DNA from: JBKBXU01 sp046313675
GTDB lineage: Bacteria; Bacteroidota; Bacteroidia; Cytophagales; Cytophagaceae
DNA: 15,358 nucleotides
Assembly (NCBI GenBank): GCA_046313675.1
Contig: JBKBXU010000078.1
Coordinates: 1-15,358, forward strand
Direction of reading: 5' to 3'
The notes beneath the pieces were generated by a model. That model was not told where the DNA came from. It did not search any database and saw only the letters and a list, made by a program, of their open reading frames with translations. Below, one piece after another: positions 7,448-14,957 of this stretch. Numbering within the stretch: the first letter of the stretch is position 1; the number at the start of each line of letters is the position of its first letter. A program made the translations under genes and the position numbers.

Positions 7448-9298
7448 TTATTTTTCAATTGCACTTATAATTCTTTCCTCTTGTATTAAAACATCCCTCA
7501 TCAATAAATTATGAGGAAAGGTTTTTAGTTTAGAAACTTTAAATGCGTTTTTGATTTTGCTTAGTGAATTTGCAGCTATCAATGATAGGTTCAATTCATA
7601 ATCCAATCCACAGTCTTTTACAAATTCATCAGAGAAGTCCGGAGCAATGAGTAGAGACTTTATGATTTTATAGTTGTTGTTCTCAGCAAGTTGGATGTAA
7701 GACTTGATCTGCCTTGAAACGGAACTAAATTTATTGTAACCGTTTTCTTTAATTGTTTTACATTCAATTAGTATCAGTTCATTGTTCCCCATATTAATCA
7801 AGATATCAATCTTGTCTTTTGAGGTATTGATAGATTTTCTTATTTTTTCGTCAACATGAAAACCGAGTTCTATAAAAATCTTCTTAGTAAGATCTTCAAA
7901 AAGAATTCCTAAATCGGCTTCTTTTATTATTATTCCATTCTCCTTTAATCGAGATAAGTCTCTGAAACCGATGCTTTCATAATTTTCGAGGTATAAATTT
8001 TCGGCATCTTTATAGAATTCCAGGATATTTCCTACAATATCACCTCTCGTTTTTATTTGTTGCTTTGTGCAAAATTTTTCCAGATCGTCTTGAGCAATAA
8101 GTTCTAAAACATCTCTTGGTTTGATGTTATAATCAAGAAGGAAATTGCTTTTCATGACATTTTCATCCTGTAATTCAAACTCAACTTTGATAATTTTATT
8201 GATTTTCGGAATAATTTCATTGAGTTCTCGTAATAACTTGTCATAACCATCTATGGAAATTCCTACTTTGTCATCCTTTTCCTGCTCCTCAAAATAAGCT
8301 ACAAGATTTTTAACCTTGTCTTCAATGGTAACTCCTTTGATGGTTGGGCTTATTTTTAATTTTGTATCGCAAAATTCATTTAAATACTTCTTTTTCTCAA
8401 TGAGATTTGTGTCTTCTTTATGAATGTCATTGATTAATACTCCTGTAAATGATATTCCCTGTTTTATTATTTCTTTAATTTTAGAGTCCATATCCTGCTT
8501 TCTATCTATAGCATGTTTTTTACAGATCATATTAATCTGTGGCTCTCTCATTTGTCTTAGTATGCGTCTGAAGAACTTATCCCCAACTTCTTTTCCTCTG
8601 ATTTTTCGCAATATTGTTACTATCTCATCAGCCACATAGACCATGTTTGTTTTCTTTGAATAGAGGATAACCCCCAGGTTTTTGAGGTCATTTATAACAA
8701 TGTCAATGGGAAGTTGATTGACTTTGATTGTCATATGGTTGATAAGTTTGATTTCTTCGTTTGAAAATTCAAGCTTTTGACTCAACGTAGTAAGTATGGT
8801 CTGCTCATCCGGACTTATTTTTCTTTCCTGGTTGTTTAGTGCATCGTTGTTGAAAGCAGTTTCCACACAAGCGTTATAGATCTGATAATCTCGTTGTCGT
8901 AATGGATCCAAATCTGACTTTTCTGCCTTTATTAAGCTTCGAAATGCCTCAACCTTTTTATTTAATTGTTTGATTTCTGATTCATATAGGCGTGAGAACC
9001 AATCTTGCTTCATGATGCAGTTGCCATCCCTGATAACAATATCGGTAAGTATACCTATTTGAGATGTAGCATTAAGAGATTCTTGTTTTATATACTCCTT
9101 AAATTCATCTGTTATTAGATTAAAAACCTTGGCAATATTTATATTATCCATTGCTTTCAAATCTCTACTTGAGTCGTTAAGAATCTTCTCTATCTCTTTA
9201 TTGTTTTTTGGCTTTTCACTAACTATCCCGTCGATTATTTTTAATAAAGAGTTCTTCTCAAAGGAATTAAGATTGTCTAAAATTTTTTCAAGTTTCAT
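7448..9298 (-). CDS. Orphan PD-(D/E)xK nuclease-like protein with TerB-like and SAP-like regions
   Basis: I do not recognise a named family. The C-terminal third (about 462-575) carries a restriction-endonuclease-like core: Glu468/Glu477 in a helix, Asp498 in DKIDILI, Glu512-Cys-Lys514 in LILIECKT, and Gln530/Gln536 in the helix after it. This is the Mrr-type PD-(D/E)xK arrangement and looks intact. Upstream, residues 134-192 resemble a TerB helical domain (ISPDEQTIL then LEFSNEEIKLI). Two segments, 250-285 (INMICKKHAIDRKQDMDSKI) and 400-430 (LEKFCTKQQIKTRGDIVGNI), resemble each other and the SAP nucleic-acid-binding motif. There is no signal peptide or clear membrane segment. The gene is single, convergent with its left neighbour, and visibly more AT-rich than the flanking genes (hand-counted lines of 23, 27 and 40% GC against 53-58% in some neighbours). 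A stand-alone defence or DNA-repair nuclease is the inference; the domain calls other than the nuclease core are weak. Confidence 0.8.
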   Translation of the reverse strand: MKLEKILDNLNSFEKNSLLKIIDGIVSEKPKNNKEIEKILNDSSRDLKAMDNINIAKVFNLITDEFKEYIKQESLNATSQIGILTDIVIRDGNCIMKQDWFSRLYESEIKQLNKKVEAFRSLIKAEKSDLDPLRQRDYQIYNACVETAFNNDALNNQERKISPDEQTILTTLSQKLEFSNEEIKLINHMTIKVNQLPIDIVINDLKNLGVILYSKKTNMVYVADEIVTILRKIRGKEVGDKFFRRILRQMREPQINMICKKHAIDRKQDMDSKIKEIIKQGISFTGVLINDIHKEDTNLIEKKKYLNEFCDTKLKISPTIKGVTIEDKVKNLVAYFEEQEKDDKVGISIDGYDKLLRELNEIIPKINKIIKVEFELQDENVMKSNFLLDYNIKPRDVLELIAQDDLEKFCTKQQIKTRGDIVGNILEFYKDAENLYLENYESIGFRDLSRLKENGIIIKEADLGILFEDLTKKIFIELGFHVDEKIRKSINTSKDKIDILINMGNNELILIECKTIKENGYNKFSSVSRQIKSYIQLAENNNYKIIKSLLIAPDFSDEFVKDCGLDYELNLSLIAANSLSKIKNAFKVSKLKTFPHNLLMRDVLIQEERIISAIEK

Positions 9299-9494
9299 AG
9301 CTAAAATTTGCTTAAATCAGCCTAGTTGTTAATATTCTTAATCACAATAAGACTGTTTTCTAAAAAAAAGTAGTTTTAATTATTTACAATATATCAAAAT
9401 TATGTTCATTTTCAATTGTTTATTCCTTGAATTGAAATTTTTTTTAGGCTGTTTAAAGCTATCAGATATTTTCTTGTTGAGCCATATCTAATTT

Positions 9495-9524
9495 AAGCTC
9501 CTGGCTGGTGCGAGCTTGTAGCTC
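9495..9524. repeat. Overlapping AGCTC hairpins
   Basis: AAGCTC (9495-9500) and GAGCTT (9512-9517) form an inverted repeat around 11 bases. The same GAGCT (9512-9516) can instead pair with AGCTC (9520-9524) around a TGT loop. The middle arm is shared, so the two stems exclude each other. Each stem is only 5-6 bp, and neither has a T-tract. Confidence 0.4.
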
Positions 9525-9624
9525 ATACCGTTTCTACGTTTCATTCTTAAAATCCTCTAGGATATGCAATTGTCATTCTCACTAATTCCTGGTACAAACG
9601 ACTATTGAGCCATTTAGGCTAACC

Positions 9625-9657
9625 AACGCTGGAAGGGTTCCAAACCCTTCCAGCGTT
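9625..9657. repeat. Perfect 15-bp inverted repeat, 3-base loop
   Basis: AACGCTGGAAGGGTT (9625-9639) and its exact reverse complement AACCCTTCCAGCGTT (9643-9657) surround a CCA loop. A perfect GC-rich 15-bp hairpin in AT-rich intergenic DNA is far beyond chance. On the + strand it is followed by TTTTCGTTT, a poor T-tract, and no gene ends near it, so a simple terminator role is unlikely. It most resembles a REP- or MITE-like palindromic unit; whether it recurs in the genome cannot be seen here. Confidence 0.85.
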
Positions 9658-9930
9658 TTCGTTTAACAAGCATGGTCCATTATTCGACCAGGCTTATTTA
9701 ATAACAAAGATTTTTTTTCGATCTCGTTACCCCAATAGTGTTCGTTTGAACTGCAACAAGAATATGAGAACCCCGATTACATCCCAATAGCACGAACTAA
9801 GCTAATATATTAAAAAATCTGGACAGCACCGGAATTTTTGTTAAACTTTAAATTTTTGGCACAAGTGATGTAGATTCCGGCCCATCTTAACCACCTGCTC
9901 TTTCTTATAATCCTTAGCCCAACAGCCTGC

Positions 9931-9982
9931 AAAAAATAAAAAAGGCACGAGCTAAAAGCATCGCGCCAGTTTTTTATTTTTT
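9931..9982. terminator. Bidirectional terminator-like hairpin
   Basis: A hairpin GGCACGA (9944-9950) with TCGCGCC (9961-9967) is flanked by A6TA6 (9931-9943) and T6AT6 (9970-9982). The pairing has one A-C mismatch on the + strand, which becomes a G-U wobble on the minus strand, and an inner GC-TAAAA-GC extension. On the minus strand it runs directly into T6AT6, so termination there is more convincing. No annotated gene ends at it; the nearest operon already has its own terminator at 10131-10156. This hints at an unannotated transcript, or at read-through control. Confidence 0.5.
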
Positions 9983-10012
9983 ATCTAACTCCGGACTTAA
10001 CATCCTCGTGCC
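9944..10012 (-). repeat. 8-bp inverted repeat competing with the terminator stem
   Basis: GGCACGAG (9944-9951) has a perfect reverse complement CTCGTGCC at 10005-10012. The first arm is the one used by the terminator-like hairpin at 9944-9967, so a minus-strand RNA could close either the short stem or this longer one, both ending at the T-tract. The result would be a roughly 69-base structured segment with a U-rich tail, in the size range of a bacterial small RNA. No known RNA family is recognised. Confidence 0.35.
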
Positions 10013-10130
10013 AGGTGGGCGGTTCCCAAAAGAATGATAGAAGAACGTTTGAAAAATTTGGTATGAGAATTGCACTACCAAGATTGGGTTTGATTGTTTA
10101 AATTTTCTTAAGGTTATTAATTTCTAACAT

Positions 10131-10156
10131 AAAAAAAGGGCTTCGGCCCTTTTTTT
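10131..10156 (-). terminator. Symmetric intrinsic terminator after the envelope operon
   Basis: A7-GGGC (10131-10141), loop TTCG, GCCC-T7 (10146-10156): a perfectly symmetric stem that ends with a T-tract on either strand. It lies 14 bases past the stop codon of the minus-strand EnvC-like gene, so it terminates that operon. Because of its symmetry it would also block + strand transcripts entering from the intergenic region. Confidence 0.9.
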
Positions 10157-10170
10157 ATTGAATGTCTTTA

Positions 10171-11373
10171 TTATTTCTTAAATAACCATTTTTCAGGGTC
10201 CAGTTTTTCGTTGTTCTTCCAGATTTGAAATTGCAACTCGGATACATCATTTTTGTCGGTAAATACTTCTCCTATAACGTCTTTTGCTTTTACAGTTTGC
10301 CCGGTTTTTACATATACGGTTTTCAAACGGGCATATACCGTAAAGAAATCTCCATGTTGGATCATAACTACATAGCTCATGCCCGGAACGGAGGCTACCG
10401 TTGTTACTTTACCCTCAAATACTGCCCTGATTTGTTCTCCTTTAAGCGTCAGTATATCCACGCCAAGGTTATCTATATAGACATTTTTTAAAACAGGATG
10501 GGGTTGCTTTCCAAACTTATGTGATATTTCACCTCTGGTTACCGGCCAGATTAGTTTCTTCATGTTGGCAGAAAAGGAAGATGAGATCATTTCTGCCTCG
10601 GGAGTCATGGCAATCTTGCTTCCTGCGGATTCGGCGGCTTTTTTGGCCTTTTCGATTTCCTTTTTAACCGCATCTGCAATAAGTTTTTCCAACTTATTCA
10701 TTTCCTTTTTACGGTTTTCCAGTTCTTTTTTCAGTTCTTTTTCTCGGGTGCTCAACTGTTGTACGACCAGATCCTGTTGTGCCAGCAGGTTATTAAGGTT
10801 TTCAGATTCTATGGCCTGGCTTGCGAGAAGGGCATTCTTTTCTTTTTTCTGATTATTAAGGTTGTCTTTCTTCTCTTCAAGGTAGAGTTTTACCTTTTCG
10901 ATTTGTTCAACCTGTATCTTGCGCATATCTGCATAATGTTGGAAGTACCTCATTCGCATCAGCATTTGATTGAACGATTCGGCAGAGAATATAAACATGA
11001 TACGGTCGTAGGAACTATTGACTTTGGAGGCAGCATAGATCATCGCTGCATACTCTTTTTTAAGGTCTTCCAGATCTTTTTTTAAGGCATCAATTACCTC
11101 CTGATTGGCAGATATTTCGCCATTGAGCAAATCGACTTCTTTTGATATGGAGATGATCAGGGCTTGTCTGGCCTGTACTTGTTGTTTGATGGCGCTTAAC
11201 TGGCCAAGAGAAGCTTCTTTTTGATTCTGGGTCTCCCTTATGATCTTTTGTGTTTCCTGTATCTTCCTTAAGTTATCTGCTTTTTCTTTTTCCAGTTGGG
11301 CTTTGGATTTCTGGGAAAAAGCCGGTAAGGAAAAGATCAGTACAAGTAGAATTACCGGAAGTAATTGTTTCAT
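10171..11373 (-). CDS. EnvC-like murein hydrolase activator, degenerate LytM/M23 domain
   Basis: A periplasmic protein with a signal peptide (MKQLLPVILLVLIFSLPAFS, cut before Gln21), a long coiled-coil region (about 22-250, rich in Lys/Glu/Gln/Leu) and a C-terminal LytM/M23 domain (about 274-396). This is the layout of E. coli EnvC, which activates AmiA/AmiB amidases at the septum. The zinc ligands of active M23 endopeptidases are mostly lost: the HxxxD site reads NLGVD (Asn302, Asp306), the HxH site reads ELQ (Glu379, Gln381) and YAHL is YARL (Arg349). Only His340 of the usual set remains. It should therefore fold but not cut peptidoglycan, and act as an amidase regulator. Its ATG overlaps the stop of the DUF4292 gene by one base (TAATG), pointing to translational coupling. 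It is the last gene of the operon. Confidence 0.9.
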   Translation of the reverse strand: MKQLLPVILLVLIFSLPAFSQKSKAQLEKEKADNLRKIQETQKIIRETQNQKEASLGQLSAIKQQVQARQALIISISKEVDLLNGEISANQEVIDALKKDLEDLKKEYAAMIYAASKVNSSYDRIMFIFSAESFNQMLMRMRYFQHYADMRKIQVEQIEKVKLYLEEKKDNLNNQKKEKNALLASQAIESENLNNLLAQQDLVVQQLSTREKELKKELENRKKEMNKLEKLIADAVKKEIEKAKKAAESAGSKIAMTPEAEMISSSFSANMKKLIWPVTRGEISHKFGKQPHPVLKNVYIDNLGVDILTLKGEQIRAVFEGKVTTVASVPGMSYVVMIQHGDFFTVYARLKTVYVKTGQTVKAKDVIGEVFTDKNDVSELQFQIWKNNEKLDPEKWLFKK

Positions 11374-12134
11374 TAATGGGCCATATTAAAAGGAAAACTC
11401 AGTTCCTTATCTGTAATTTCAGGTTTGCTGTGCACAATGTTGATGTAGATATTGTCGAAACCACCTTCAACTGCAATACTTCCCGAAATTGAATTTCTGT
11501 AAGGAAATGTAAAGTTATCTAAAATGCCGAAATCTTCATAATTTACTATAACGGTATTTCCTGTACCATTGTCCCTAAGGTCAAGCTTTTCCAACTTCAT
11601 GTTATTCTGACGAATATAATTATTGACAAAAATATTGCCGTTGGTTTGATGCAATTGATAAAAACCACTTACTACATCATCAATAAGCCTGTCTTGTTCT
11701 CCGCGAGGCATAGGCAGGTTGCCAAGAAGTATAGCTTGTAAATTTTGAAACGTCAGGTTTACATTAAATTTCTGGCTTATGAAATCAAGTCCATAGGCAG
11801 TTTTTGTGTTGTTTATTTTGTCGTGGACATAAATTGAGTCCGGTTTTATAAGAACACGGACTCCTTCAATACCTAAGGGGTGGGATAGGGATATCCAGAT
11901 GATCTCATTTTTTTTAATACGGATGTTCATGATTGCATTAACTTCGGAACCTCCATCTTTATAATTGATTTTTGCTTTTGAAGTGAAATAGTTAAAATCA
12001 ATCTCCTGAACTTCGAAATTTGCGATTGCTTCGGCATCTGCTTTTTGGTCAGCTTGCGGAACGGTTTTTCTGCTACAAGAAAAGATAAATGTGGAAAATA
12101 ACAGGAGATATATGATTATGAATTTTCTATTCAT
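11373..12134 (-). CDS. DUF4292 lipoprotein
   Basis: A 253-residue lipoprotein with a short basic N-terminus, a hydrophobic stretch and the lipobox IFSC with lipidation at Cys20. No Asp follows the Cys. The mature part (FNYFTSKAKINYKDGGSEVN, then IMNIRIKKNEIIWISLSHPLG, given here as two adjacent blocks, the second shortened: IMNIRIKKNEIIWISLS) matches my memory of DUF4292, a Bacteroidota family thought to have a LolA/LppX-like half-barrel that can hold lipid. The function is not established; a role in lipoprotein or envelope handling is inference. The start overlaps the end of the TPR gene by 8 bases, and its end overlaps the start of the EnvC-like gene by 1 base. This conserved-looking trio suggests that all three work on the cell envelope. 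Confidence 0.85.
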   Translation of the reverse strand: MNRKFIIIYLLLFSTFIFSCSRKTVPQADQKADAEAIANFEVQEIDFNYFTSKAKINYKDGGSEVNAIMNIRIKKNEIIWISLSHPLGIEGVRVLIKPDSIYVHDKINNTKTAYGLDFISQKFNVNLTFQNLQAILLGNLPMPRGEQDRLIDDVVSGFYQLHQTNGNIFVNNYIRQNNMKLEKLDLRDNGTGNTVIVNYEDFGILDNFTFPYRNSISGSIAVEGGFDNIYINIVHSKPEITDKELSFPFNMAH

Positions 12135-13836
12135 ACAGTTTTTTGTCTTTAATTTTCTTATCTATAAGATCAGAAGTATCTCCCAGCTCTTTTGCTTTTT
12201 TCCATTTTTCAACAGCTCCGTTTATATCATTCAGCTTGAATAGTGCATCGCCGTAATGCTCCCAGATTGTGCCGTTGTTGCTTAATCCGGCCGCTTCTTC
12301 AAGTATTTTTTTTGCTTCTTCGTATTCTCCCATCATATAAAGCACCCATGCGTGGGTATCCATATAATTGGGATTGTTTGGATGTTTTTTCAGAAGCTTC
12401 AATGACATATCCTTCGCCTGCGAAAGCTTTTCTTTTCTTAAAGAAAGAAAATAACTGAAATTATTTAAGGCATGTGCATTGTTGGGGTCTGTTTTTAAGA
12501 CCTCCTGATACATTGCATCGGATTTCTCGTATTCCTTGTTGCCGTTGTAAGCATCGCCAAGGTATAGTTGAAACTGCGTTTGCATGTCCTTATTATTAAC
12601 AGCAAGTTTTAAGCCTTCATCTAAAGCATCAATGGCTTCGCTGTATTTCTTTTTCATACTATAGGCGGAACCATTGTACAACCAAAGCATCGCCTGGTTG
12701 GGAAATACCTCTAATGCCTCGGCTGAGTGAATTATCAGATTATCCGCATTATTCATCTCTGCGTCCAGCATCAGGATCTGATTCCATAATGCATATTGGC
12801 TCTTATTTAGTTCCTTTGCCTGTAGATAATATTCCAGTGCTTTTGCTTTATCATTGAGTACTAAACTAACGTCTCCTGCTGCGGCAAAAGACCTGGCATC
12901 ATCAGGATGTGCTTCTATCAGCTGTGCGGAATATTTTTTTAATCGCTCAATTTTTTGCTCAGTCGCTGAGCCACGTTTCAAATTCTCAATCATCGTAAGC
13001 TTTGAATCAAGGTTTACCTCCGGATTGGGAAATACAAAGTCAAGATGGGTATAGGCTTTATCAATATTACTTTGCGATAAGTGTATTCCTGCAAGAACAT
13101 AATGCGCATGCCCGTAATCAGGTTGCTTGCTGATGATTTTTTCACCAAGCTTTATAGCATCTTCAGTTTTGTTGTTGTGATACAGAAGTTCAATGTGCTG
13201 TATTTTGAATTCGTGTTGCTCAGGATACTCAGTAATCAGGTTTTCTCCTTCAGTAATAGCTTCTGCAAGCTTATTCATACGAAGCAGAAGTTGTTGCTTT
13301 TGTTTGGTAAGCTCTGCTGTTTTGCCAAAGATATTTTCAGCTTTCTGGTAATTTTTTAGTGCCTCATCATAATTTCCCTGATAGACATACAAGGCTGCCA
13401 GGTCATAATAATGTTCCGATGCATTTGGCGCTTCAGAAAGCATTTTCTTCATCACCTTTATTGCTTCGGGGAAATTTTGCTGTGATTCGTATATTTCAGC
13501 CAGCTGTAGATAATAGTATTTGTTCTTTCCGCCGTTTTTAACAGCCTTAGTCGCATATTGAAGTGCAATTCCGGGGTTGCCTTTGGCAACATAGATTTTG
13601 GAAAGCATATAATTTACGGCAGCATTCTCCGGGTGTACAGCGTAGGCTTTTTCAAATGCAGTACGGGCATCACTATAATTCTGCAGTATGTATTGTCTCA
13701 TTCCCTCTACGTAATGAGATTCTGCCATTTGCTTCTTTGATTCTTTCTTTTCAGTAGTTTGTACTTCAAGCGATCGGGTGCATGAAAAAATTACAAATAC
13801 GCCCAGAAATAGAATGTGCCGTAAATTCAAGTTCAT
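12127..13836 (-). CDS. Tetratricopeptide-repeat lipoprotein
   Basis: A 569-residue protein with a signal sequence ending in IFSC (Cys19, probable lipidation) followed by a Lys/Glu linker. About a dozen TPR helical pairs then fill nearly all of the rest; clear units are YSDARTAFEKAYAVHPEN, FPEAIKVMKKMLSEAPN, YDEALKNYQKA, YSEAIDALDEGLKLA, YEKSDAMYQEVLKTDPNN and YEEAKKILEEAAGLS. TPR arrays are protein-binding scaffolds; no catalytic domain is seen. It begins 14 bases after the nucleotidyltransferase gene and overlaps the DUF4292 gene by 8 bases, so it belongs to the envelope operon. Its partner is unknown. A role as an outer-membrane-attached assembly scaffold is inferred from context alone. Confidence 0.88.
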   Translation of the reverse strand: MNLNLRHILFLGVFVIFSCTRSLEVQTTEKKESKKQMAESHYVEGMRQYILQNYSDARTAFEKAYAVHPENAAVNYMLSKIYVAKGNPGIALQYATKAVKNGGKNKYYYLQLAEIYESQQNFPEAIKVMKKMLSEAPNASEHYYDLAALYVYQGNYDEALKNYQKAENIFGKTAELTKQKQQLLLRMNKLAEAITEGENLITEYPEQHEFKIQHIELLYHNNKTEDAIKLGEKIISKQPDYGHAHYVLAGIHLSQSNIDKAYTHLDFVFPNPEVNLDSKLTMIENLKRGSATEQKIERLKKYSAQLIEAHPDDARSFAAAGDVSLVLNDKAKALEYYLQAKELNKSQYALWNQILMLDAEMNNADNLIIHSAEALEVFPNQAMLWLYNGSAYSMKKKYSEAIDALDEGLKLAVNNKDMQTQFQLYLGDAYNGNKEYEKSDAMYQEVLKTDPNNAHALNNFSYFLSLRKEKLSQAKDMSLKLLKKHPNNPNYMDTHAWVLYMMGEYEEAKKILEEAAGLSNNGTIWEHYGDALFKLNDINGAVEKWKKAKELGDTSDLIDKKIKDKKLYE

Positions 13837-13850
13837 AATTTTAGTCTAAA

Positions 13851-14855
13851 CTACAATGACAAAACATTGTAATCTCCCACACTCAAGTCAGCAGGTTTTC
13901 CTTCAAAAGCTGCAAAATTACCCAACATTGAATTGCTGATGTTGGCATCTTTTACTTTAGAATTCTCCTGAATAATTGACTTTTTAACTATGGAGTCAGA
14001 TATCTTTGTTCCGTTACCTACTGAAACGTATGGACCAAGGACTGTATTATTAATTTCTACATTATCTCCGATATAAACCGGCGGAATAATTACAGAATTG
14101 TTGATTTTAGCGGACTTGGAAACAAGATCAGTATCCTTAATATACTCCAGATACCGCTCGTTTGTCTGCACTGTAGAATCCTTATTTCCACAATCCAACC
14201 ACTCTGTAACCTTACCCGGCTCAAATTTAGTGCCTTTTTCCTTCATGTTTTCAAGTGCGCTGGTAAGTTGATACTCGCCTTTGTCCTTGATGTCATTGTC
14301 TATGATGTACTGAAGCTCGTTTTTCAGGTTGTCTCCATCGTTAAAATAGTAGATTCCTATAATTGCAAGGTCAGATACGAAGGTTTCGGGTTTCTCCACG
14401 AAATCGGTTATCACATTGTTGTTGTTAAGTTTTACAACCCCAAATGGTTTAGGGTCATCTACCTTTTGCACCCAGATGATGCCTTCTTTAGAAGTGTCCA
14501 ATTTGAAATCTGCCTTGAATAAGGTGTCGGCAAAAGCTACTACACATTTTCCTTTCAATGAATCCTTTGCACACAAAATAGCATGTGCTGTCCCTAAAGC
14601 TTTATCCTGATAATATATACTTCCTTTGGCACCAACGGATTTGGCAATGTCCATTAATTTATTTTCAACGTCTTTGCCGAAATTACCAATTATAAAAGCA
14701 ACCTCTTCAACGGGTTCACCACAAACTTTTACAATATCTTCAACCAGTCTGTGAACGATTGGCTTTCCTGCTATAGGGATCAGTGGTTTAGGAACCGTTA
14801 ATGTATGAGGCCGCATACGTTTGCCCATACCTGCCATCGGGATTATTATTCTCAT
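13851..14855 (-). CDS. Sugar-phosphate nucleotidyltransferase with C-terminal left-handed beta-helix
   Basis: A cytoplasmic NDP-sugar pyrophosphorylase, which joins a sugar 1-phosphate to an NTP and releases diphosphate. The N-terminal Rossmann-like domain shows the nucleotide signature GMGKRMRP (residues 9-16), VPKP with Lys23, FADT with the metal-binding Asp110, VEKP (153-156), GIYYF, EYQLT (194-198) and WLDCG (219-223). Residues about 245-330 form hexapeptide repeats of a left-handed beta-helix (INNSVI, YIGDNVEINNTVLGP). This layout fits glucose-1-phosphate thymidylyl- or uridylyltransferase-like enzymes of the long type; the exact nucleotide and sugar cannot be read. Length 334. It heads the tight four-gene envelope block, with a promoter 67-80 bases upstream, and probably supplies precursors for surface polysaccharide. 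Confidence 0.88.
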   Translation of the reverse strand: MRIIIPMAGMGKRMRPHTLTVPKPLIPIAGKPIVHRLVEDIVKVCGEPVEEVAFIIGNFGKDVENKLMDIAKSVGAKGSIYYQDKALGTAHAILCAKDSLKGKCVVAFADTLFKADFKLDTSKEGIIWVQKVDDPKPFGVVKLNNNNVITDFVEKPETFVSDLAIIGIYYFNDGDNLKNELQYIIDNDIKDKGEYQLTSALENMKEKGTKFEPGKVTEWLDCGNKDSTVQTNERYLEYIKDTDLVSKSAKINNSVIIPPVYIGDNVEINNTVLGPYVSVGNGTKISDSIVKKSIIQENSKVKDANISNSMLGNFAAFEGKPADLSVGDYNVLSL

Positions 14856-14928
14856 AATTTTACTAAGGGTTTATATTTAGAATAAAAAAAAACTTCTATA
14901 AAAAACAGAAAGAAAATCCGGGGAAAAA

Positions 14929-14957
14929 CAAAATTATTTTGTACCGGTGCTTCCAAA
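14929..14957 (-). promoter_or_regulatory. Bacteroidota-type promoter for the nucleotidyltransferase operon
   Basis: On the minus strand TTTG (14957-14954), 17 bases, then TAATTTTG (14936-14929) matches the Bacteroidota housekeeping consensus TTTG / TAnnTTTG in both boxes and spacing. The -7 box overlaps the dut stop codon and the -33 box lies inside dut. Transcription would begin near 14922, giving a leader of about 67 bases. It would let the downstream four genes be expressed separately from dut. The match is seen; activity is inferred. Confidence 0.6.

Larger units (their letters stand above)
9299..10130. other. Long non-coding region with hairpins
   Basis: About 830 bases lie between the start of the orphan nuclease gene and the terminator of the envelope operon. 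No frame longer than about 30 codons has a plausible start, and no tRNA-like or transposase-like sequence was seen. What it does hold is listed separately: AGCTC hairpins (9495-9524), a 15-bp perfect palindrome (9625-9657) and a terminator-like structure (9931-9982) with an alternative partner at 10005-10012. It must also contain the promoter of the nuclease gene, but no clear TAnnTTTG box was found near 9299. It may be the remains of mobile elements. Confidence 0.6.

Noticed and set aside
9402..9491. 29-codon + strand reading frame in the intergenic region
   Set aside because: It is short and Phe/Leu-rich from AT-rich DNA, has no convincing ribosome site and overlaps nothing conserved that I recognise.
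9477..9613. TTGAGCCAT repeated at 9477 and 9605
   Set aside because: A 9-base match is about what chance gives in 830 bases, and the similarity does not extend.
9856..9872. Second sigma-54-like site, TTGGCAC followed by ATGTA
   Set aside because: The -24 half is perfect, but the -12 half has GT where the near-invariant GC is required, and no gene starts downstream on that strand.
9829..9880. CCGGAAT and ATTCCGG inverted pair
   Set aside because: Only 7 bp with 38 bases between them; expected by chance at this length.
10225..11085. Plus-strand open frames opposite the EnvC-like gene
   Set aside because: Shadows of the Lys/Glu-rich coiled coil, which reads as Phe/Ser/Leu-rich runs on the other strand.
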